A DNA stretch of 64,000 nt from Mycoplasmopsis equigenitalium. Its GTDB lineage: Bacteria; Bacillota_I; Bacilli_A; Mycoplasmatales; Metamycoplasmataceae. The stretch's first letter is position 1, and each line of letters opens with the position of its first letter. This document shows, piece by piece, positions 43,913 to 54,950 of the stretch. The notes beneath the pieces are model-generated. The model ran no database searches. It was not told where the DNA came from and saw nothing but the letters and a program-made list of their open reading frames with translations. The stretch spans positions 124,001 to 188,000 of the forward strand of contig NZ_CP101808.1 of assembly GCF_024498255.1 (NCBI RefSeq). The letters run 5' to 3'. The translations under genes and the position numbers were made by a program.

Positions 43913-44586
43913 TGGGACAAAAAGTTAATCCAAATGGCTTCCGTTTCGGAATCACAAAAGAACACAACTCAAAATGATTTGCCGAAAAAGCAAACTTTAG
44001 TAACTTACTTTTAGAAGATCAAAAAATCTACAAATTCTTTAATAACTTGGTTCGTCAATACCAAATTGGTAAAGTGGAAATTAAACGTAATAAAGAAAAC
44101 AAAGTACTTGTTAGAGTACACAGTGCTAAATCAGGTGCTTTATTAGGTCAAAATGGTGAAAATATTAAATTAGTAACAGCTAAACTACAAAAAACCATTA
44201 GAAACCGTAAATTAGAAATCACAATTGATGTGCAAAACATTGCTAAACCAGAATTAAACGCTCGTTTAGCAGCGGAACAAATTGCCGTTAAATTAGAAAA
44301 TCGTGAAAGCTTTAGAATTGCGCAAAAATTTGTAATTAGAAATGCAATGAAAGCCGGCGCAAAAGGAATTAAAACTTCAGTTTCAGGCCGTCTTAACGGA
44401 GTTGATATGGCTCGTACCGAAGGATATAGTGAAGGTGAAATGAAACTTCACACCCTAAGACAAAAAGTGGATTATGCAACCGCTACTGCTCGTACAACTT
44501 ATGGAGCAATTGGGGTTAAAGTATGAATTTCACTTGGCGAAATTCTTGAAGGAGGTAACAAAGATGTTACAACCCAAAAAGACTAA
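43912..44586 (+). CDS. rpsC: Ribosomal protein S3
   Basis: 224 residues with the KH domain ([21 protein letters not shown], about 63-83) and the C-terminal domain ([20 protein letters not shown]). It forms part of the mRNA entry channel and helicase. One TGA encodes Trp near the end (KVWISLGE). It overlaps the start of rplP by 23 nt. Confidence 0.97.
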
Positions 44587-44995
44587 ACACAGACGTGTAT
44601 TTAGAATTCCTCACGACAAAACTAAAGCATTTAAAGGAAATCGTGTTTCATTTGGTGAGTATGGTTTACAAGCACAAACCAGCGCTTGAATCTCAGCACG
44701 TCAAATTGAAGCAGCTCGGATCGCGATTACCCGTCACATGGGGAGAGAAGGTCAAGTGTTCATTCGGATTTTCCCTCACCTTTCATTAACATCAAAACCA
44801 ATTGGTGTTCGGATGGGTTCAGGTAAGGGTTCACCAGAAAAATGAGCAGCAGTTGTTAAAGTTGATACCATGATGTTTGAAGTTAAAGGTGTTAACGAAA
44901 CTGTTGCTCGTGAAGCGTTACGTTTAGGTGGACACAAACTCCCTGTTAAATTTAAAATTGTGAAAAAAGAAACACAAATTGATGGAGGTAAATAA
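44564..44995 (+). CDS. rplP: Ribosomal protein L16
   Basis: 143 residues: [14 protein letters not shown] start, [22 protein letters not shown] and the C-terminal [14 protein letters not shown]. It organises the A-site tRNA region of 23S rRNA. It starts within rpsC. Confidence 0.97.
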
Positions 44996-45192
44996 TGAAA
45001 TACAAAGTTTTCAGCGAAAAAAGTAAACAAGAACTTGAAACTCTTGTTGAAGATCTTAAAGCAAAATTATTTACCTTAAGATTTAAAAATAAAACTGGAC
45101 AAGCAGATCAAACACACCACATTCAAGCAATTAGAAGAGATATTGCAAGAGCCCTAACTGCTCTTAATGCTCTTGAAAAAGGAGATAAATAA
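44995..45192 (+). CDS. rpmC: Ribosomal protein L29
   Basis: 65 residues, helical hairpin (ELETLVEDLKAKLFTLRFKN, IRRDIARALTALN). It sits at the tunnel exit beside L23. Starts and stops overlap the neighbours. Confidence 0.95.
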   Translation: MKYKVFSEKSKQELETLVEDLKAKLFTLRFKNKTGQADQTHHIQAIRRDIARALTALNALEKGDK

Positions 45193-45458
45193 TGCGCGAA
45201 ACCTCAAGAAAAACGCTTGTTGGGAAAGTAGTTTCAACCAAAAACGCTAAAACTATTATTGTTGCTGTTGATACTTACAAAAACCACCCAACTTACCAAA
45301 AACGTTTCAAATCAACAAAACGTTTTGCTGTACATGACGAAAAACAAGAAGCTAGTTTAAATGATATTGTTTCAATTATGGAAACTCGTCCTGTTTCAAA
45401 AACAAAACATTTCCGTCTTGTAACAATTAAAGAAAAAGCACTTCAAGGAGCTGAATAA
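45192..45458 (+). CDS. rpsQ: Ribosomal protein S17
   Basis: 88 residues, OB fold: [19 protein letters not shown] and the signature [20 protein letters not shown]. It binds the 5' domain of 16S rRNA. Coupled on both sides by TAATG. Confidence 0.97.
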   Translation: MRETSRKTLVGKVVSTKNAKTIIVAVDTYKNHPTYQKRFKSTKRFAVHDEKQEASLNDIVSIMETRPVSKTKHFRLVTIKEKALQGAE

Positions 45459-45826
45459 TGATTCAAGAATTATCAGTTGCAAATGTTGCCGATAACTCAG
45501 GCGCAAAACTTGTAAGAGTGATTCGTAATGTTGGTGGTAGCGTTAAAAAATCTTCATACATTGGTGATATTGTTACATGTTCAGTAATTAAAGCACAACC
45601 TGACGGTCTTGTTAAAGAAGGACAAGTTGTTAAAGCGGTTGTTGTACGTAGTAAATACGGAATTCGTCGTAGCAATGGTTCATACATTCGTTTCGATGAT
45701 AATGCTGTAGTACTTATTAAAGAAGATAAAACGCCTCGTGGTACTCGTGTGTTTGGGTCAGTAGCACGTGAATTGCGTGATTTAGGGTTTGCTAAAATTG
45801 TTTCATTAGCACCCGAAGTATGATAG
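45458..45826 (+). CDS. rplN: Ribosomal protein L14
   Basis: 122 residues. [17 protein letters not shown] at the N-terminus and [26 protein letters not shown] in the second half are diagnostic. The gene ends GTA TGA TAG, so a Trp follows the usual SLAPEV end before the stop. Confidence 0.97.
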
Positions 45827-45834
45827 GAGTAACG

Positions 45835-46164
45835 ATGAAAACAAAGCTTAAAAAGAATGATGAAGTCGTTGTTCTAGCCGGTAAAGAAAAAGGCAAAAGT
45901 GGTCGGATTTTAGCTATTCAAGCTAAAAACAATACCGCAACCGTGCAAGAATTAAATATGTTAACCAAACACAAAAAACCTTCACAACAAAACACTGAAG
46001 GTGGCATTGTTACCTTTGAAGGACCAATTCATCTTTCAAACCTAGCACTTGTTGTTAAAAAAGCTGCTAAAGGTAAACCTGCTATGCACTCAAAATTAGG
46101 TTTTAAAGTTGATAAAGAAGGTAAAAAAATAAGAATCGCTCGTAAGACAGGAAAAGAGGTGTAG
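45835..46164 (+). CDS. rplX: Ribosomal protein L24
   Basis: 109 residues, KOW-motif protein (KKNDEVVVLAGKEKGKSGRIL). It initiates 50S assembly. ATG 45835 is preferred because AGGAG lies 5 nt before it; the ATG at 45820 lies inside rplN and would add residues not seen in the family. Confidence 0.96.
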   Translation: MKTKLKKNDEVVVLAGKEKGKSGRILAIQAKNNTATVQELNMLTKHKKPSQQNTEGGIVTFEGPIHLSNLALVVKKAAKGKPAMHSKLGFKVDKEGKKIRIARKTGKEV

Positions 46165-46167
46165 ATA

Positions 46168-46713
46168 ATGAGATTACAAAAATTATATGAATCTAAAGTT
46201 CGTAATGAATTGTTTAAAGAATTTAACTATACTTCTGTAATGCAAGTGCCTCGGATTGAAAAAATTATGCTTAATATGACCGCGGGCAAGGAAGTTACAA
46301 ACTCAAAAGCGATTGAAGAGGTTCTTAATGAACTTAAACAAATTACTAGTCAAAAACCTTACCAAACCGTTGCGAAAAAATCACTTGCTTCATGAAAACT
46401 TCGTGAAGGAATGCCAATGGGTGGTAAAGTAACCCTAAGACGTCAAAAAATGTGAGACTTCTTAGAAAAATTAATTCACGTAGCAATGCCTCGGATCAGA
46501 GATTTTCGTGGTGTTAACCCTAAAGCCTTTGATGGTCGTGGTAACTTTGCGCTTGGAATTAAAGAACAAATCATCTTCCCAGAAATCGAATTTGATAAAA
46601 TTCGTAAAATTAAGGGACTAGATGTAATTATTGTTACAACAGCAAATAGTGATAAAGAAGCAAAAGCATTACTAGAAAAATTAGGAATGCCATTTGCAGG
46701 AAGTGAGAAATAG
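46168..46713 (+). CDS. rplE: Ribosomal protein L5
   Basis: 181 residues: [13 protein letters not shown] and [25 protein letters not shown], plus the C-terminal [25 protein letters not shown]. It binds 5S rRNA and the P-site tRNA. Confidence 0.97.
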
Positions 46714-46714
46714 A

Positions 46715-46900
46715 ATGGCAAAAACATCATTAAAGGCAAAAGCAGAAAAACACCCAAAATTTTCAACACGCGCTTACACTCGTTGTCAATTATGTGGTCG
46801 TAACCATGCTGTTATGCGTAAATTTAAAATTTGTAGAATTTGTTTCAGAAATCTTGCCCACGAAGGCAAAATTCCTGGCGTTAAGAAAGCGAGCTGATAA
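46715..46900 (+). CDS. rpsN: Ribosomal protein S14, zinc type
   Basis: 61 residues with two CxxC pairs (RCQLCGR and CRICFR) that bind zinc, the short type common in Gram-positives. The native C-terminal VKKASW uses TGA for Trp before TAA, a direct sign of code 4. Confidence 0.97.
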
Positions 46901-46902
46901 TT

Positions 46903-47304
46903 ATGGCTTTTATCACAGATCCAATTTCAGATATGATTGTTCGCATTAAAAATGCGTCACAACGTAAACACAAACAAGTTTCTATGCCTCACTCAACCAA
47001 AAAAGAAGCAATTCTAAAAATTGTTAAAGAACAAGGATTTATTAATGATTTTGAAGTTGTAACAACAAAAGATAAGAAAAAAGAATTAACCGTAAGTCTT
47101 AAATATAAAGGTAACACCCCAGTTATTACTGACATCAAACGTATATCAAAACCAGGTTTACGTGTTTATGTCGAAGCCGCAAATGTACCAAGCGTGCTTT
47201 CAGGATACGGTGTTGCAATCATCTCAACCTCAAAAGGTCTTTTAACAGATAAACAAGCAAGAAAGGAAAACGTAGGTGGTGAAGTCATCGCCTTCGTATG
47301 ATAA
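46903..47304 (+). CDS. rpsH: Ribosomal protein S8
   Basis: 133 residues: [14 protein letters not shown] at the N-terminus and [22 protein letters not shown] towards the C-terminus. It ends in the family's VIAFVW, where TGA encodes Trp before TAA. It binds helix 21 of 16S rRNA, and in E. coli it regulates the spc operon. Confidence 0.97.
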
Positions 47305-47305
47305 T

Positions 47306-47845
47306 ATGTCGCGGGTAGGAAATCGAATTTTAACTATTCCAGCGGGAGTAGAAATTATCAACAACAACAATTTTGTAACTGTTAAAGGCCCAAAAGGCGA
47401 ATTGTCAAGACAATTTAGTAATTTAATTACCATTAATGTAAATGGAACTGAATTAACAACCAAACGTCTTAACGAAGAAAAACACACTAAACAACTTCAT
47501 GGTACAACCAACTCACTATTAGCAGCGATGCTAACTGGAGTTACAACTGGTTTTAAAAAGGAACTAGTTCTTAAAGGGGTTGGTTACAAAATGGCTCTTA
47601 AAGGCAACCAACTTGAAGTATTAGCCGGTTATTCACACCCAGTACTTTTAGATATTCCAGAAGGAATTAAACTTGAAGTACCTAAACCTCTTGAAGCAAT
47701 TGTTTCAGGAATCGATAAACAAGCAGTTGGTGAATTTGCAGCAAAAATTAGAAAAGTTAGAACCCCTAACCCATACTCAGGTAAAGGGATGGCCTACAAA
47801 GATGAAGTGATTAAAACTAAAGAAGGGAAAACTGCTTCGAAGTAA
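47306..47845 (+). CDS. rplF: Ribosomal protein L6
   Basis: 179 residues: [15 protein letters not shown], a duplicated fold and the C-terminal [16 protein letters not shown]. It starts one nucleotide after the rpsH stop with no clear ribosome site, so translation is probably coupled. Confidence 0.97.
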   Translation: MSRVGNRILTIPAGVEIINNNNFVTVKGPKGELSRQFSNLITINVNGTELTTKRLNEEKHTKQLHGTTNSLLAAMLTGVTTGFKKELVLKGVGYKMALKGNQLEVLAGYSHPVLLDIPEGIKLEVPKPLEAIVSGIDKQAVGEFAAKIRKVRTPNPYSGKGMAYKDEVIKTKEGKTASK

Positions 47846-47863
47846 GCAAGATAAGGAAGATAT

Positions 47864-48211
47864 ATGCAATTATCAAGAAATCAAGCACGTCAAATCAAGC
47901 ATGCCAGAATCAGAAGAAATCTTTCTGGTACAAAAGCCGTACCTCGGATCAGTGTTTTCAAATCACTTACTAATTTCTACGCTCAAGCCATTGATGATGA
48001 ACATGGGGTAACATTAGCATCATCAAACACTGCAAAAAATAAAACATACGGCGGAAATATTGCCGCAGCTTCAGCACTTGGTTCAGAATTTGGTAAATTA
48101 CTAATTACCAAAAAGATTAAAAAAGTAGTTTTTGATCGTTCAGGTTACATTTACCATGGTCGTGTTAAAGCCTTTGCCGATGCAGTAAGAAAAGAAGGAG
48201 TGAAATTCTAA
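47864..48211 (+). CDS. rplR: Ribosomal protein L18
   Basis: 115 residues: [39 protein letters not shown] at the C-terminus. It binds 5S rRNA with L5. Coupled to rpsE by TAATG. Confidence 0.97.
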   Translation: MQLSRNQARQIKHARIRRNLSGTKAVPRISVFKSLTNFYAQAIDDEHGVTLASSNTAKNKTYGGNIAAASALGSEFGKLLITKKIKKVVFDRSGYIYHGRVKAFADAVRKEGVKF

Positions 48212-48897
48212 TGGAAGAAAAGAAAGAATTTAAACAACCAGCTGCTGCTACCAAAGTAATTAGCGCAAGTAAAAAAGAAGCTGACAAAAACAAAAAAGAT
48301 GCGATTGTTGAAAATCATGACCAAAAAAACGAAAAATCAGCAACCAGCACTCGTACCCCACGGGCACCACGTGATAAACAACGTGATACTAAACCACAAC
48401 TTCGTAAAAAAAATGATAATGAATTTTCAGAAAAAGTTATTGACATTGCTCGGGTAACTAAAGTTGTTAAGGGTGGTCGTAACTTCTCATTCTCAGCCTT
48501 TGTAGTTGTTGGAAACAAAAAAGGTAGCGTTGGTTACGGTCATGGAAAATCAAAAGAAGTTCCAGATGCAATTAAAAAAGCAGTTAAAGACGCTCGTAAC
48601 CACCTTGTTGAAGTGCCTTTGATTAAAAACAAAACTACTATCCCTCACGAAATCACCAGTAAGTTTTTATCTTCAAAAGTGATTTTAAAACCAGCACCAA
48701 AAGGGAAAGGGATTATTGCTTCAGGATCAGTTCGTGCCGTTGTTGAGCTAGCAGGTTACAGTGACATTGTTACTAAAACTTATGGCTCACGTTCAAAAGC
48801 AAATGTTGTTAAAGCAACATTAAAAGCGCTTAAAATGTTAAGAACACCTGAACAAATCGCTGCACTTCGTGACAAAAAACTTGAGGAAATTATTTAA
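48211..48897 (+). CDS. rpsE: Ribosomal protein S5 with N-terminal extension
   Basis: 228 residues; the S5 domain begins at about 75 ([23 protein letters not shown]) and includes [17 protein letters not shown]. The first 70 residues are Lys/Ala/Asn/Asp-rich and not part of the family. L30 (rpmD), which follows rpsE in most bacteria, is absent here. Confidence 0.95.
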   Translation: MEEKKEFKQPAAATKVISASKKEADKNKKDAIVENHDQKNEKSATSTRTPRAPRDKQRDTKPQLRKKNDNEFSEKVIDIARVTKVVKGGRNFSFSAFVVVGNKKGSVGYGHGKSKEVPDAIKKAVKDARNHLVEVPLIKNKTTIPHEITSKFLSSKVILKPAPKGKGIIASGSVRAVVELAGYSDIVTKTYGSRSKANVVKATLKALKMLRTPEQIAALRDKKLEEII

Positions 48898-48905
48898 GGA
48901 GCATC

Positions 48906-49343
48906 ATGGAATTACATCATTTAAAAGCAACAGATAATGCTCGTCCAGAAAAACACCGTAAAGGGCGTGGTCACGCTGCAGGTAAAGGGAAACAAGCTGG
49001 TAAAGGTCAATCAGGTCAAAACAAACGTAAAGGTCACAGACTAGGTTTTGAAGGGGGTCAAACTCCTTGATTTAGAAGAATTGGTAAACGTGGATTTAAC
49101 AACGTTAATCACATTGAATACCAAGTTATCAACCTTAGTGATCTTGAAAAACACTTCAAAGCAAACGAAGTTGTAACAATCGAAAAGCTTAGATCTTTAA
49201 GATTGGCAACAAAAAATTATCAAGATATAAAATTATTAGGTAATGGTAAATTAACCAAAAAACTAACCGTGCAAGTGCACGCGGTTTCTAACTCAGCACA
49301 AGCTGCTGTTGAGAAACTCGGAGGAAAAATCGAGGTAATTTAA
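48906..49343 (+). CDS. rplO: Ribosomal protein L15
   Basis: 145 residues: the Gly/Lys-rich N-terminus ([20 protein letters not shown]) threads into 23S rRNA, and the C-terminal fold has a KLGGKIEVI end. The start follows AAGGAGCATC. Its stop overlaps secY. Confidence 0.97.
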
Positions 49344-50722
49344 TGAATAAAAATAACTTTTTTAGCAACCTTGGCTTTGCCATTTCTAAAGCATTCTATT
49401 TCTTTAAAAAGAAATGGGATCATTTTTGAGGCAACCACCCAATTCTAAAAAAGAGTATTTTTACCTTTTTATTACTGCTTTTATTCATCATCGGAACGCA
49501 AATTCGGATTCCTTATGTTAAAATTGGCGCCGGCGTTGAAAATAGTACATTCTTTAGCACCTTAAATATGGTTTCAGGCGGAGGATTGAAACAGTTTTCA
49601 TTAATGGCGCTTGGGATTAGTCCTTTCATTTCAGCAAGTTTAATTATGTCCTTGTTGCAAACTAGATTATTCCCACCAATTTTAAAGTTAAGTCAATCTG
49701 GTCCACAAGGACGGAAAAAAATTAATGTCATCACCAGAGTTTTAACCTTAATTATTTCCTTTCCCCAAGCAATTTTGTTAGCTAAATCATTGCAAGCAGG
49801 GCAAATTATTCAATTTAGCACTGATAACAATTTTGTAATTTATGGTTTTATTCCTTTTATTCTTGTCGGTGGTTCATTAATTGCCCTATTTCTAGGGGAA
49901 GAAATCACTGCTAAAGGAATTGGAAACGGAACCAGTTTAATTATTTTTGTTGGAATTGCAATGGGATTACCAGCAACTTTCCAAATGGCATTTCGTCATT
50001 ATGTTGGCGACCTTAATTCACCAGGTTTACTTAACGGAATTATTAAATTTATTACTTATTTAGCTGGATATTTAATTTTAATTGTGGTGATTATTTTCTT
50101 TTATCTTGCAGAACGTCATATTCCTATCCAACAAATTGGAGCAGGACGTAGTAGTCAAGTAAAAGAAATGGGTAAATTACCAATTAAGGCTAACCCAGCC
50201 GGAATTATGCCAATTATTTTCGCTTTTATGGCGCTTTCATTTCCGAACATGATCGCTGGCCTTTTAAGTGATACTAACTATGGTAAATTTTGAATTCAAA
50301 ACAATTTACAATTCCACCAACCAATCGGGTTTAGTTTGCTTGTAATTGTAACGTTTATATTTTCAATTATTATTGGTTTACAACAACCCCGGATTGATAA
50401 AATTGCTGAGGATTTTGTTAAATCAAGTACCTTTATTCCTGGAATTCGTCCAGGTGAAGATACAGAAAACTACTTAATTGGTGTTGTTTTCCGTTTGTCA
50501 ATCTTCTCTGCGTTCTACTTAACCACCTTAGCAGCTATTCAATTTATAATGGTAATGCTTGGTATGCCACAAGGTATTGCCTTTGGTGGAACATCGATGA
50601 TGATTCTTGTGTCGGTTTCATTAGAAACCGTTTCACAAGTTAAAGCGCGGTTCAAATCGCAAAAAATGTCAATGAGCAATAAAAAAGCGAAGTCATTCAA
50701 AGACCATAAAGGACTATTATGA
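49343..50722 (+). CDS. secY: Protein translocase subunit SecY
   Basis: 459 residues with ten membrane segments, the channel of the Sec translocon. Conserved parts: FSLMALGISPFISASLIM near TM2, RLTRVL-like RVLTLIISFPQA, GNGTSLIIF, and the C-terminal loop GIRPGEDTENYLIGVV. The N-terminal cytosolic segment (40 residues) is a little longer than usual. It overlaps adk by 4 nt. Confidence 0.97.
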
Positions 50723-51363
50723 TAAATATTTTATTTTTAGGTGCGCCCGGCGTTGGTAAAGGTACCGTCGCCTCAATCATCGCTAAAGAAAAAAACATCG
50801 AACACATCTCAACGGGTGTTCTTTTCCGAAACGAAATTGCCAGTGGATCAGAACTAGGTTTAAAACTAAAAGCGATCGTTGAAGCTGGAAATTACGTTGA
50901 TGACGAACTAACAAACGCGCTAGTTAAAAAAGTTACACTTAAACTGAAAAAAGAATCAAAAGCCTTTATTCTTGATGGTTACCCACGTACCATCAACCAA
51001 GCCGAATTTTTAACTTCGCTTGAACTCGAAGGCGTTAAAATTACTAAAGCTATTTTGCTCGAAGCACCACACGATGTGCTAATTGAGCGACTTAGTGGAC
51101 GTCGTTTTTGTCCAAAGTGTCAAAAAAATTATCATCTCAAGTTTTTTCCAAGTAAACTAGTTAATAAATGTGAAGTTGATGAAACTTTACTTCTCCAACG
51201 TAAAGATGACACTCCTGAAGCAATTAAAAAACGTCTTGTAGTTTACGAAAAACAAACCCTTCCGCTTATTAATTACTATAAAGAACACAATCTTTTAGTG
51301 ACATACAGCGGCGACAATAAATCAGAGAAAATCGCATCAGCCATTATGAAGGATCTTTATTAA
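50719..51363 (+). CDS. adk: Adenylate kinase
   Basis: 214 residues. P-loop GAPGVGKGT, LDGYPRT, and a zinc-type LID domain with Cys pairs (CPKCQKNYH, then NKCEVD), the last ligand being Asp, as in several Gram-positives. It maintains adenine nucleotide balance. It starts within secY. Confidence 0.97.
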   Translation: MINILFLGAPGVGKGTVASIIAKEKNIEHISTGVLFRNEIASGSELGLKLKAIVEAGNYVDDELTNALVKKVTLKLKKESKAFILDGYPRTINQAEFLTSLELEGVKITKAILLEAPHDVLIERLSGRRFCPKCQKNYHLKFFPSKLVNKCEVDETLLLQRKDDTPEAIKKRLVVYEKQTLPLINYYKEHNLLVTYSGDNKSEKIASAIMKDLY

Positions 51364-52112
51364 TGGCCTTGATCAAAACTAAAGACGAGATCGCGAAAAT
51401 CACCAAATCTTGTCAAATCCTGGCCGAAGTTAAACAAATACTTTACGACCTCGTAAGTCCAGGAATTTCTTTAGAAGCACTAGATGCGATTGCTTTTAAA
51501 GAAATTACTAAACGTGGAGCCAAACCTGCTTTTTTAGGTTTATATGGTTTTCCCAAAACAATTTGTATTAGCGTTAATGACGAGTTAATTCACGGTATTC
51601 CTAGTAATTACATCATTCAAGAAAATGATGTTGTAAAAATTGATGCCGGATGTATTTATGAAGGATACAACTCCGATTCGGCTTTTACCAAAATCGCTGG
51701 TGAAGGTACTTACGCTGATAAAAAATTAGTTGAAGTTGCAAAAAACGCTTTTTATGCAGGCTTTAACGCCATCAAAAAAGGCGCTCGCGTTGGCGATATT
51801 TCGCACGCTATTGGTACATACATTAAAAAACAAGGTTACTTTACTCCGAAAGAATTCACAGGACATGGGATTGGTAAAAAATTACATGAAGATCCTTATG
51901 TACCCAATGACGGCAAACCAGGAACCGGAATGCTTTTACAAGATGGGATGGTAATTTGCATTGAACCAATGATTTTGCAAAATTCACCTAAAATTAAAAT
52001 CGCACAAGATGGCTGAACTGTATCGAGCCAAGACAAAAAAAATACAGCCCACTATGAACATACCGTTTTAATTAAAGATGGTCATGGCATAATCTTATCG
52101 AAAGGAATTTAG
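51363..52112 (+). CDS. map: Methionine aminopeptidase, type I
   Basis: 249 residues, removes initiator Met. The five metal ligands of the family are present: DAG and NSDSA (two Asp), GHGIGKKLHE (His), CIEPM (Glu) and YEHT (Glu). It overlaps adk and is followed by infA. One in-frame TGA (DGW). Confidence 0.97.
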
Positions 52113-52328
52113 ATGGCAAAAGATGCAATTAAAATGCAGGGTAAAGTAACCAAAATGCACTCAAATGAGAGCTATGAAGTTACTTTAGAAAATGGCATGG
52201 TAATCAATTGCCATATTTCTGGTAAAATCCGGCAATTTCATATCCGGATTCTTCCAGGCGATACAGTCGATATTGAAATTAGTCCTTACGACTTACAAAA
52301 AGGACGAATTACTTACAGACACAAATAA
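52113..52328 (+). CDS. infA: Translation initiation factor IF-1
   Basis: 71 residues, OB fold: [21 protein letters not shown] and [34 protein letters not shown] end. It binds the A-site of 30S. It begins immediately after the map stop. Confidence 0.97.
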   Translation: MAKDAIKMQGKVTKMHSNESYEVTLENGMVINCHISGKIRQFHIRILPGDTVDIEISPYDLQKGRITYRHK

Positions 52329-52337
52329 GGAGACATT

Positions 52338-52454
52338 ATGAAAGTAAGAGCAAGTGTAAAAACAATTTGCAAGGACTGTAAAATTATCAAACGTAATAGT
52401 GTGATTAGAATTATTTGTAAATCTAATCCTAAACACAAACAAAGACAAGGATAA
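52338..52454 (+). CDS. rpmJ: Ribosomal protein L36
   Basis: 38 residues, zinc type: Cys11, Cys14, Cys27 and His33 in [16 protein letters not shown] and [15 protein letters not shown] good ribosome site (AAGGAGACATT) precedes it. It is too short for most ORF screens. Confidence 0.97.
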   Translation: MKVRASVKTICKDCKIIKRNSVIRIICKSNPKHKQRQG

Positions 52455-52456
52455 AT

Positions 52457-52825
52457 ATGGCGAGAATTTTAAACGTTGAAATACCTAATGACAAAAGAGT
52501 TGTAATCTCTTTAACTTACATTTACGGAATTGGTAAAACTTTAGCACAACAAATTCTTAAAAATGTTAAAGTTGATGAAAATATCCGTGTCAAAGATCTT
52601 AGTGAAGATCAACTAACAGCAATTCGTGAAGAAGCTAAAAAATACCAAACCGAAGGTGATTTACGTCGTGAAACTTCATTAAACATTAAACGTTTAATGG
52701 AAATTAAATCATACCGGGGCATTCGTCACAGAAAAGGATTACCAGTTCGTGGACAAGTAACTCAAAAGAATGCGCGAACAAGAAAAGGCCCAAGAAAAAC
52801 CGTGGCTGGAAAGAAAGGTAAATAA
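52457..52825 (+). CDS. rpsM: Ribosomal protein S13
   Basis: 122 residues: [18 protein letters not shown] and the C-terminal [22 protein letters not shown] motif. It contacts tRNA and S19 in the 30S head. Confidence 0.97.
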   Translation: MARILNVEIPNDKRVVISLTYIYGIGKTLAQQILKNVKVDENIRVKDLSEDQLTAIREEAKKYQTEGDLRRETSLNIKRLMEIKSYRGIRHRKGLPVRGQVTQKNARTRKGPRKTVAGKKGK

Positions 52826-52827
52826 TC

Positions 52828-53241
52828 ATGGCAGCACCTAAATCAAAAGCAAAAGTTGTTAAAAAAGTTAAAAGCAAAAACATTACTTCTGGTATTGCCC
52901 ACATCCACTCAACCCACCAAAACACCATTGTGACCTTTACTGATTTAAAAGGTAATGTTATTGCTTGAAGCAGTTCAGGAGCAATTGGTTATAAAGGAAC
53001 CAAGAAAAAAACTCCTTATGCTGCTGGTCTAGCTGCTGCTGCAGCCAGTGAATCAGCTAAAGAACACGGCATTAAAGAAGTAAAAGTTGAACTTAAAGGT
53101 CTAGGTTCGGGTAAAGATGCTGCGCGTAAACAAATTGAAGTTTCAGGCATTACTGTTAAAGAAATTAAAGATGTTACTCCAGTTCCTCACAACGGAACCA
53201 GACCACCTAAAAAAGTACTTAAAAGATTAAAAGCAAGATAG
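52828..53241 (+). CDS. rpsK: Ribosomal protein S11
   Basis: 137 residues: [38 protein letters not shown] and the C-terminal [13 protein letters not shown]. It lines the platform near the Shine-Dalgarno helix. One TGA (AWSSSG). Confidence 0.97.
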
Positions 53242-53251
53242 AGAGGGAAGT

Positions 53252-54268
53252 ATGGATAAATACACAAAACTTAAATACCGTGAGACTAAAGAAAAATCAA
53301 TTTCTGAGTACCAATCACAATTTACCATCCAACCCCTTGAAAGAGGACTAGGGAACACAATTGGTGTCGCCCTTCGTCGTACCCTTTTATCTTCAATTTC
53401 AGGTATTGCACCATTTGCAATTCGTATCGCAAATGTGCGTCACGAATTTGAAACCTTACCAGGTGTTGTTGAAGATATTACTAGATTAATTCTTAACGTA
53501 CGTAAACTTAATTTCTCGTACAACCCAGAATTATTTAAAGATGGCGACATTGTTAAAGTTACTTTTAAAGCCGACAAAGCCGGTCGTCAAACATATACTG
53601 GTGATGATTTAACTATTACTGGTGAAGGCGGTGTTCAAGTTGTAAACCGTGAAACCGAAATTGCTACCGCCGATAAAGGCAAACTTGAATTCGAGTTATT
53701 CTTAACTTCTGGTCGTGGTTTTAAATCATTTGAAGAGAACAAAGAACTTGTTGAAGAAAAATCAGCTAAATTAGCAACCAGCAATTCAGCATTTCAAACT
53801 GCAAAAATTATTGCTGTTGATAGTGATTTTTCACCAATTAAAAATGTTAGCATCAGTGTCGAAGAACTTAACTCTGCTTCAGTAAAAATTGAAGAAAAGC
53901 TAACTGTTGATATCACTACCAACAATACTGTAACAGCTAAAGATGTGTTATCACAAGCAGCACAAATTCTTATTGCTCACTTCCAAGTAATTGGTAATGT
54001 TGAAAACCTTGAAGAAATCGATGTTTTTGCTACAGAAAGTACCAAAGTTACTGAATCAACATCAAATTCGCTTGAACTCAGCGAACTTAATCTTTCGCCA
54101 CGAAGCAGTAACTCACTCCGTAGACATGGTATTACTACAATTAACCAACTTACCCAAATGACATTCGAAGAACTAAAACAAGTTAAGAACCTTGGTGCAT
54201 TATCAACAAAAGAAATTGTTGACAAACTTAAAGAACATGGACTTGAACTACAAAAAGGAGAACAATAA
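53252..54268 (+). CDS. rpoA: RNA polymerase subunit alpha
   Basis: 338 residues. N-terminal dimerisation domain with RGLGNTIGVALRRTLLSSI (about 32-50) and the C-terminal domain with helix-hairpin-helix (LSPRSSNSLRRHGITTINQL and LGALSTKEI). It follows the GAGAGGGAAG site. Last but one gene of the alpha operon. Confidence 0.97.
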   Translation: MDKYTKLKYRETKEKSISEYQSQFTIQPLERGLGNTIGVALRRTLLSSISGIAPFAIRIANVRHEFETLPGVVEDITRLILNVRKLNFSYNPELFKDGDIVKVTFKADKAGRQTYTGDDLTITGEGGVQVVNRETEIATADKGKLEFELFLTSGRGFKSFEENKELVEEKSAKLATSNSAFQTAKIIAVDSDFSPIKNVSISVEELNSASVKIEEKLTVDITTNNTVTAKDVLSQAAQILIAHFQVIGNVENLEEIDVFATESTKVTESTSNSLELSELNLSPRSSNSLRRHGITTINQLTQMTFEELKQVKNLGALSTKEIVDKLKEHGLELQKGEQ

Positions 54269-54630
54269 TGGCTAATCCAAAACAACTTTATCGCCGTAAC
54301 ACAACATGAAGACACGGAGTGATGCGTTCATTAACTACTGATGTGTTAAGATACGGTAAAATCACCACAACCATTACTAGAGCAAAAGAACTTCGTAAAC
54401 ATGTTGATAAAATGATTACAAAAGCTAAAACTAACACTTTGGCTTCAAGAAGACAAGCAGCAGCATTCTTAAGAAATGTGAATGTTAGTGAAAAAGAAAC
54501 CATTCTACAACACTTATTTAGCAAAATAGGGCCTAAATATGCAAAACGTAATGGTGGTTACACAAGAATTATTAAATTACCACGTCGTCTTGGTGACAAC
54601 ACAAGAATGGCAGTAATCGAACTTGTTTAA
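54268..54630 (+). CDS. rplQ: Ribosomal protein L17
   Basis: 120 residues: [28 protein letters not shown] and [16 protein letters not shown]. It is coupled to rpoA (TAATG) and ends the operon with a strong terminator. The ECF transporter ATPase genes that usually follow in Firmicutes are absent. Confidence 0.97.
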
Positions 54631-54631
54631 G

Positions 54632-54658
54632 AAAAAAACAGCAAAAATGCTGTTTTTT
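54632..54658 (+). terminator. Terminator of the ribosomal operon
   Basis: Stem ACAGCA / TGCTGT with loop A4 and T6, directly after rplQ. Confidence 0.87.
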
Positions 54659-54950
54659 ATATCGAAACAATATAAATAGATAAGTAATTGATTCTATTTT
54701 ATGTTTATACTTTTAGTATTTCGATAATTAACAAATGTTATTTAAATACATTTTGTATTTTTGCAAGAAAGGTAAATAAAAAATAATTAAAACAAGTTTT
54801 ATTAAGAACCGAAATATTTTTACAGGAGTTTAATGATATTTGATAAAAATATTAGTTTTAATGATTATTTTGCATTATTTATATCTTATTTGAAAACAAA
54901 TATTTATATATAATATAAAAAAAGTTTAATCAAAATAAGGATGTAAATTT
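54659..54950. other. AT-rich intergenic region, left edge of the accessory island
   Basis: 292 nt of very AT-rich sequence between the ribosomal operon and the zinc-ribbon gene. The only signal seen is a TATATATAATA stretch about 45 nt before the next ATG, probably its promoter. No coding or repeat structure was found. Confidence 0.5.

Noticed and set aside
46694-46897. Alternative upstream start for rpsN at 46694
   Set aside because: It lies inside rplE and adds residues not found in S14; ATG 46715 directly after the rplE stop fits the family start.
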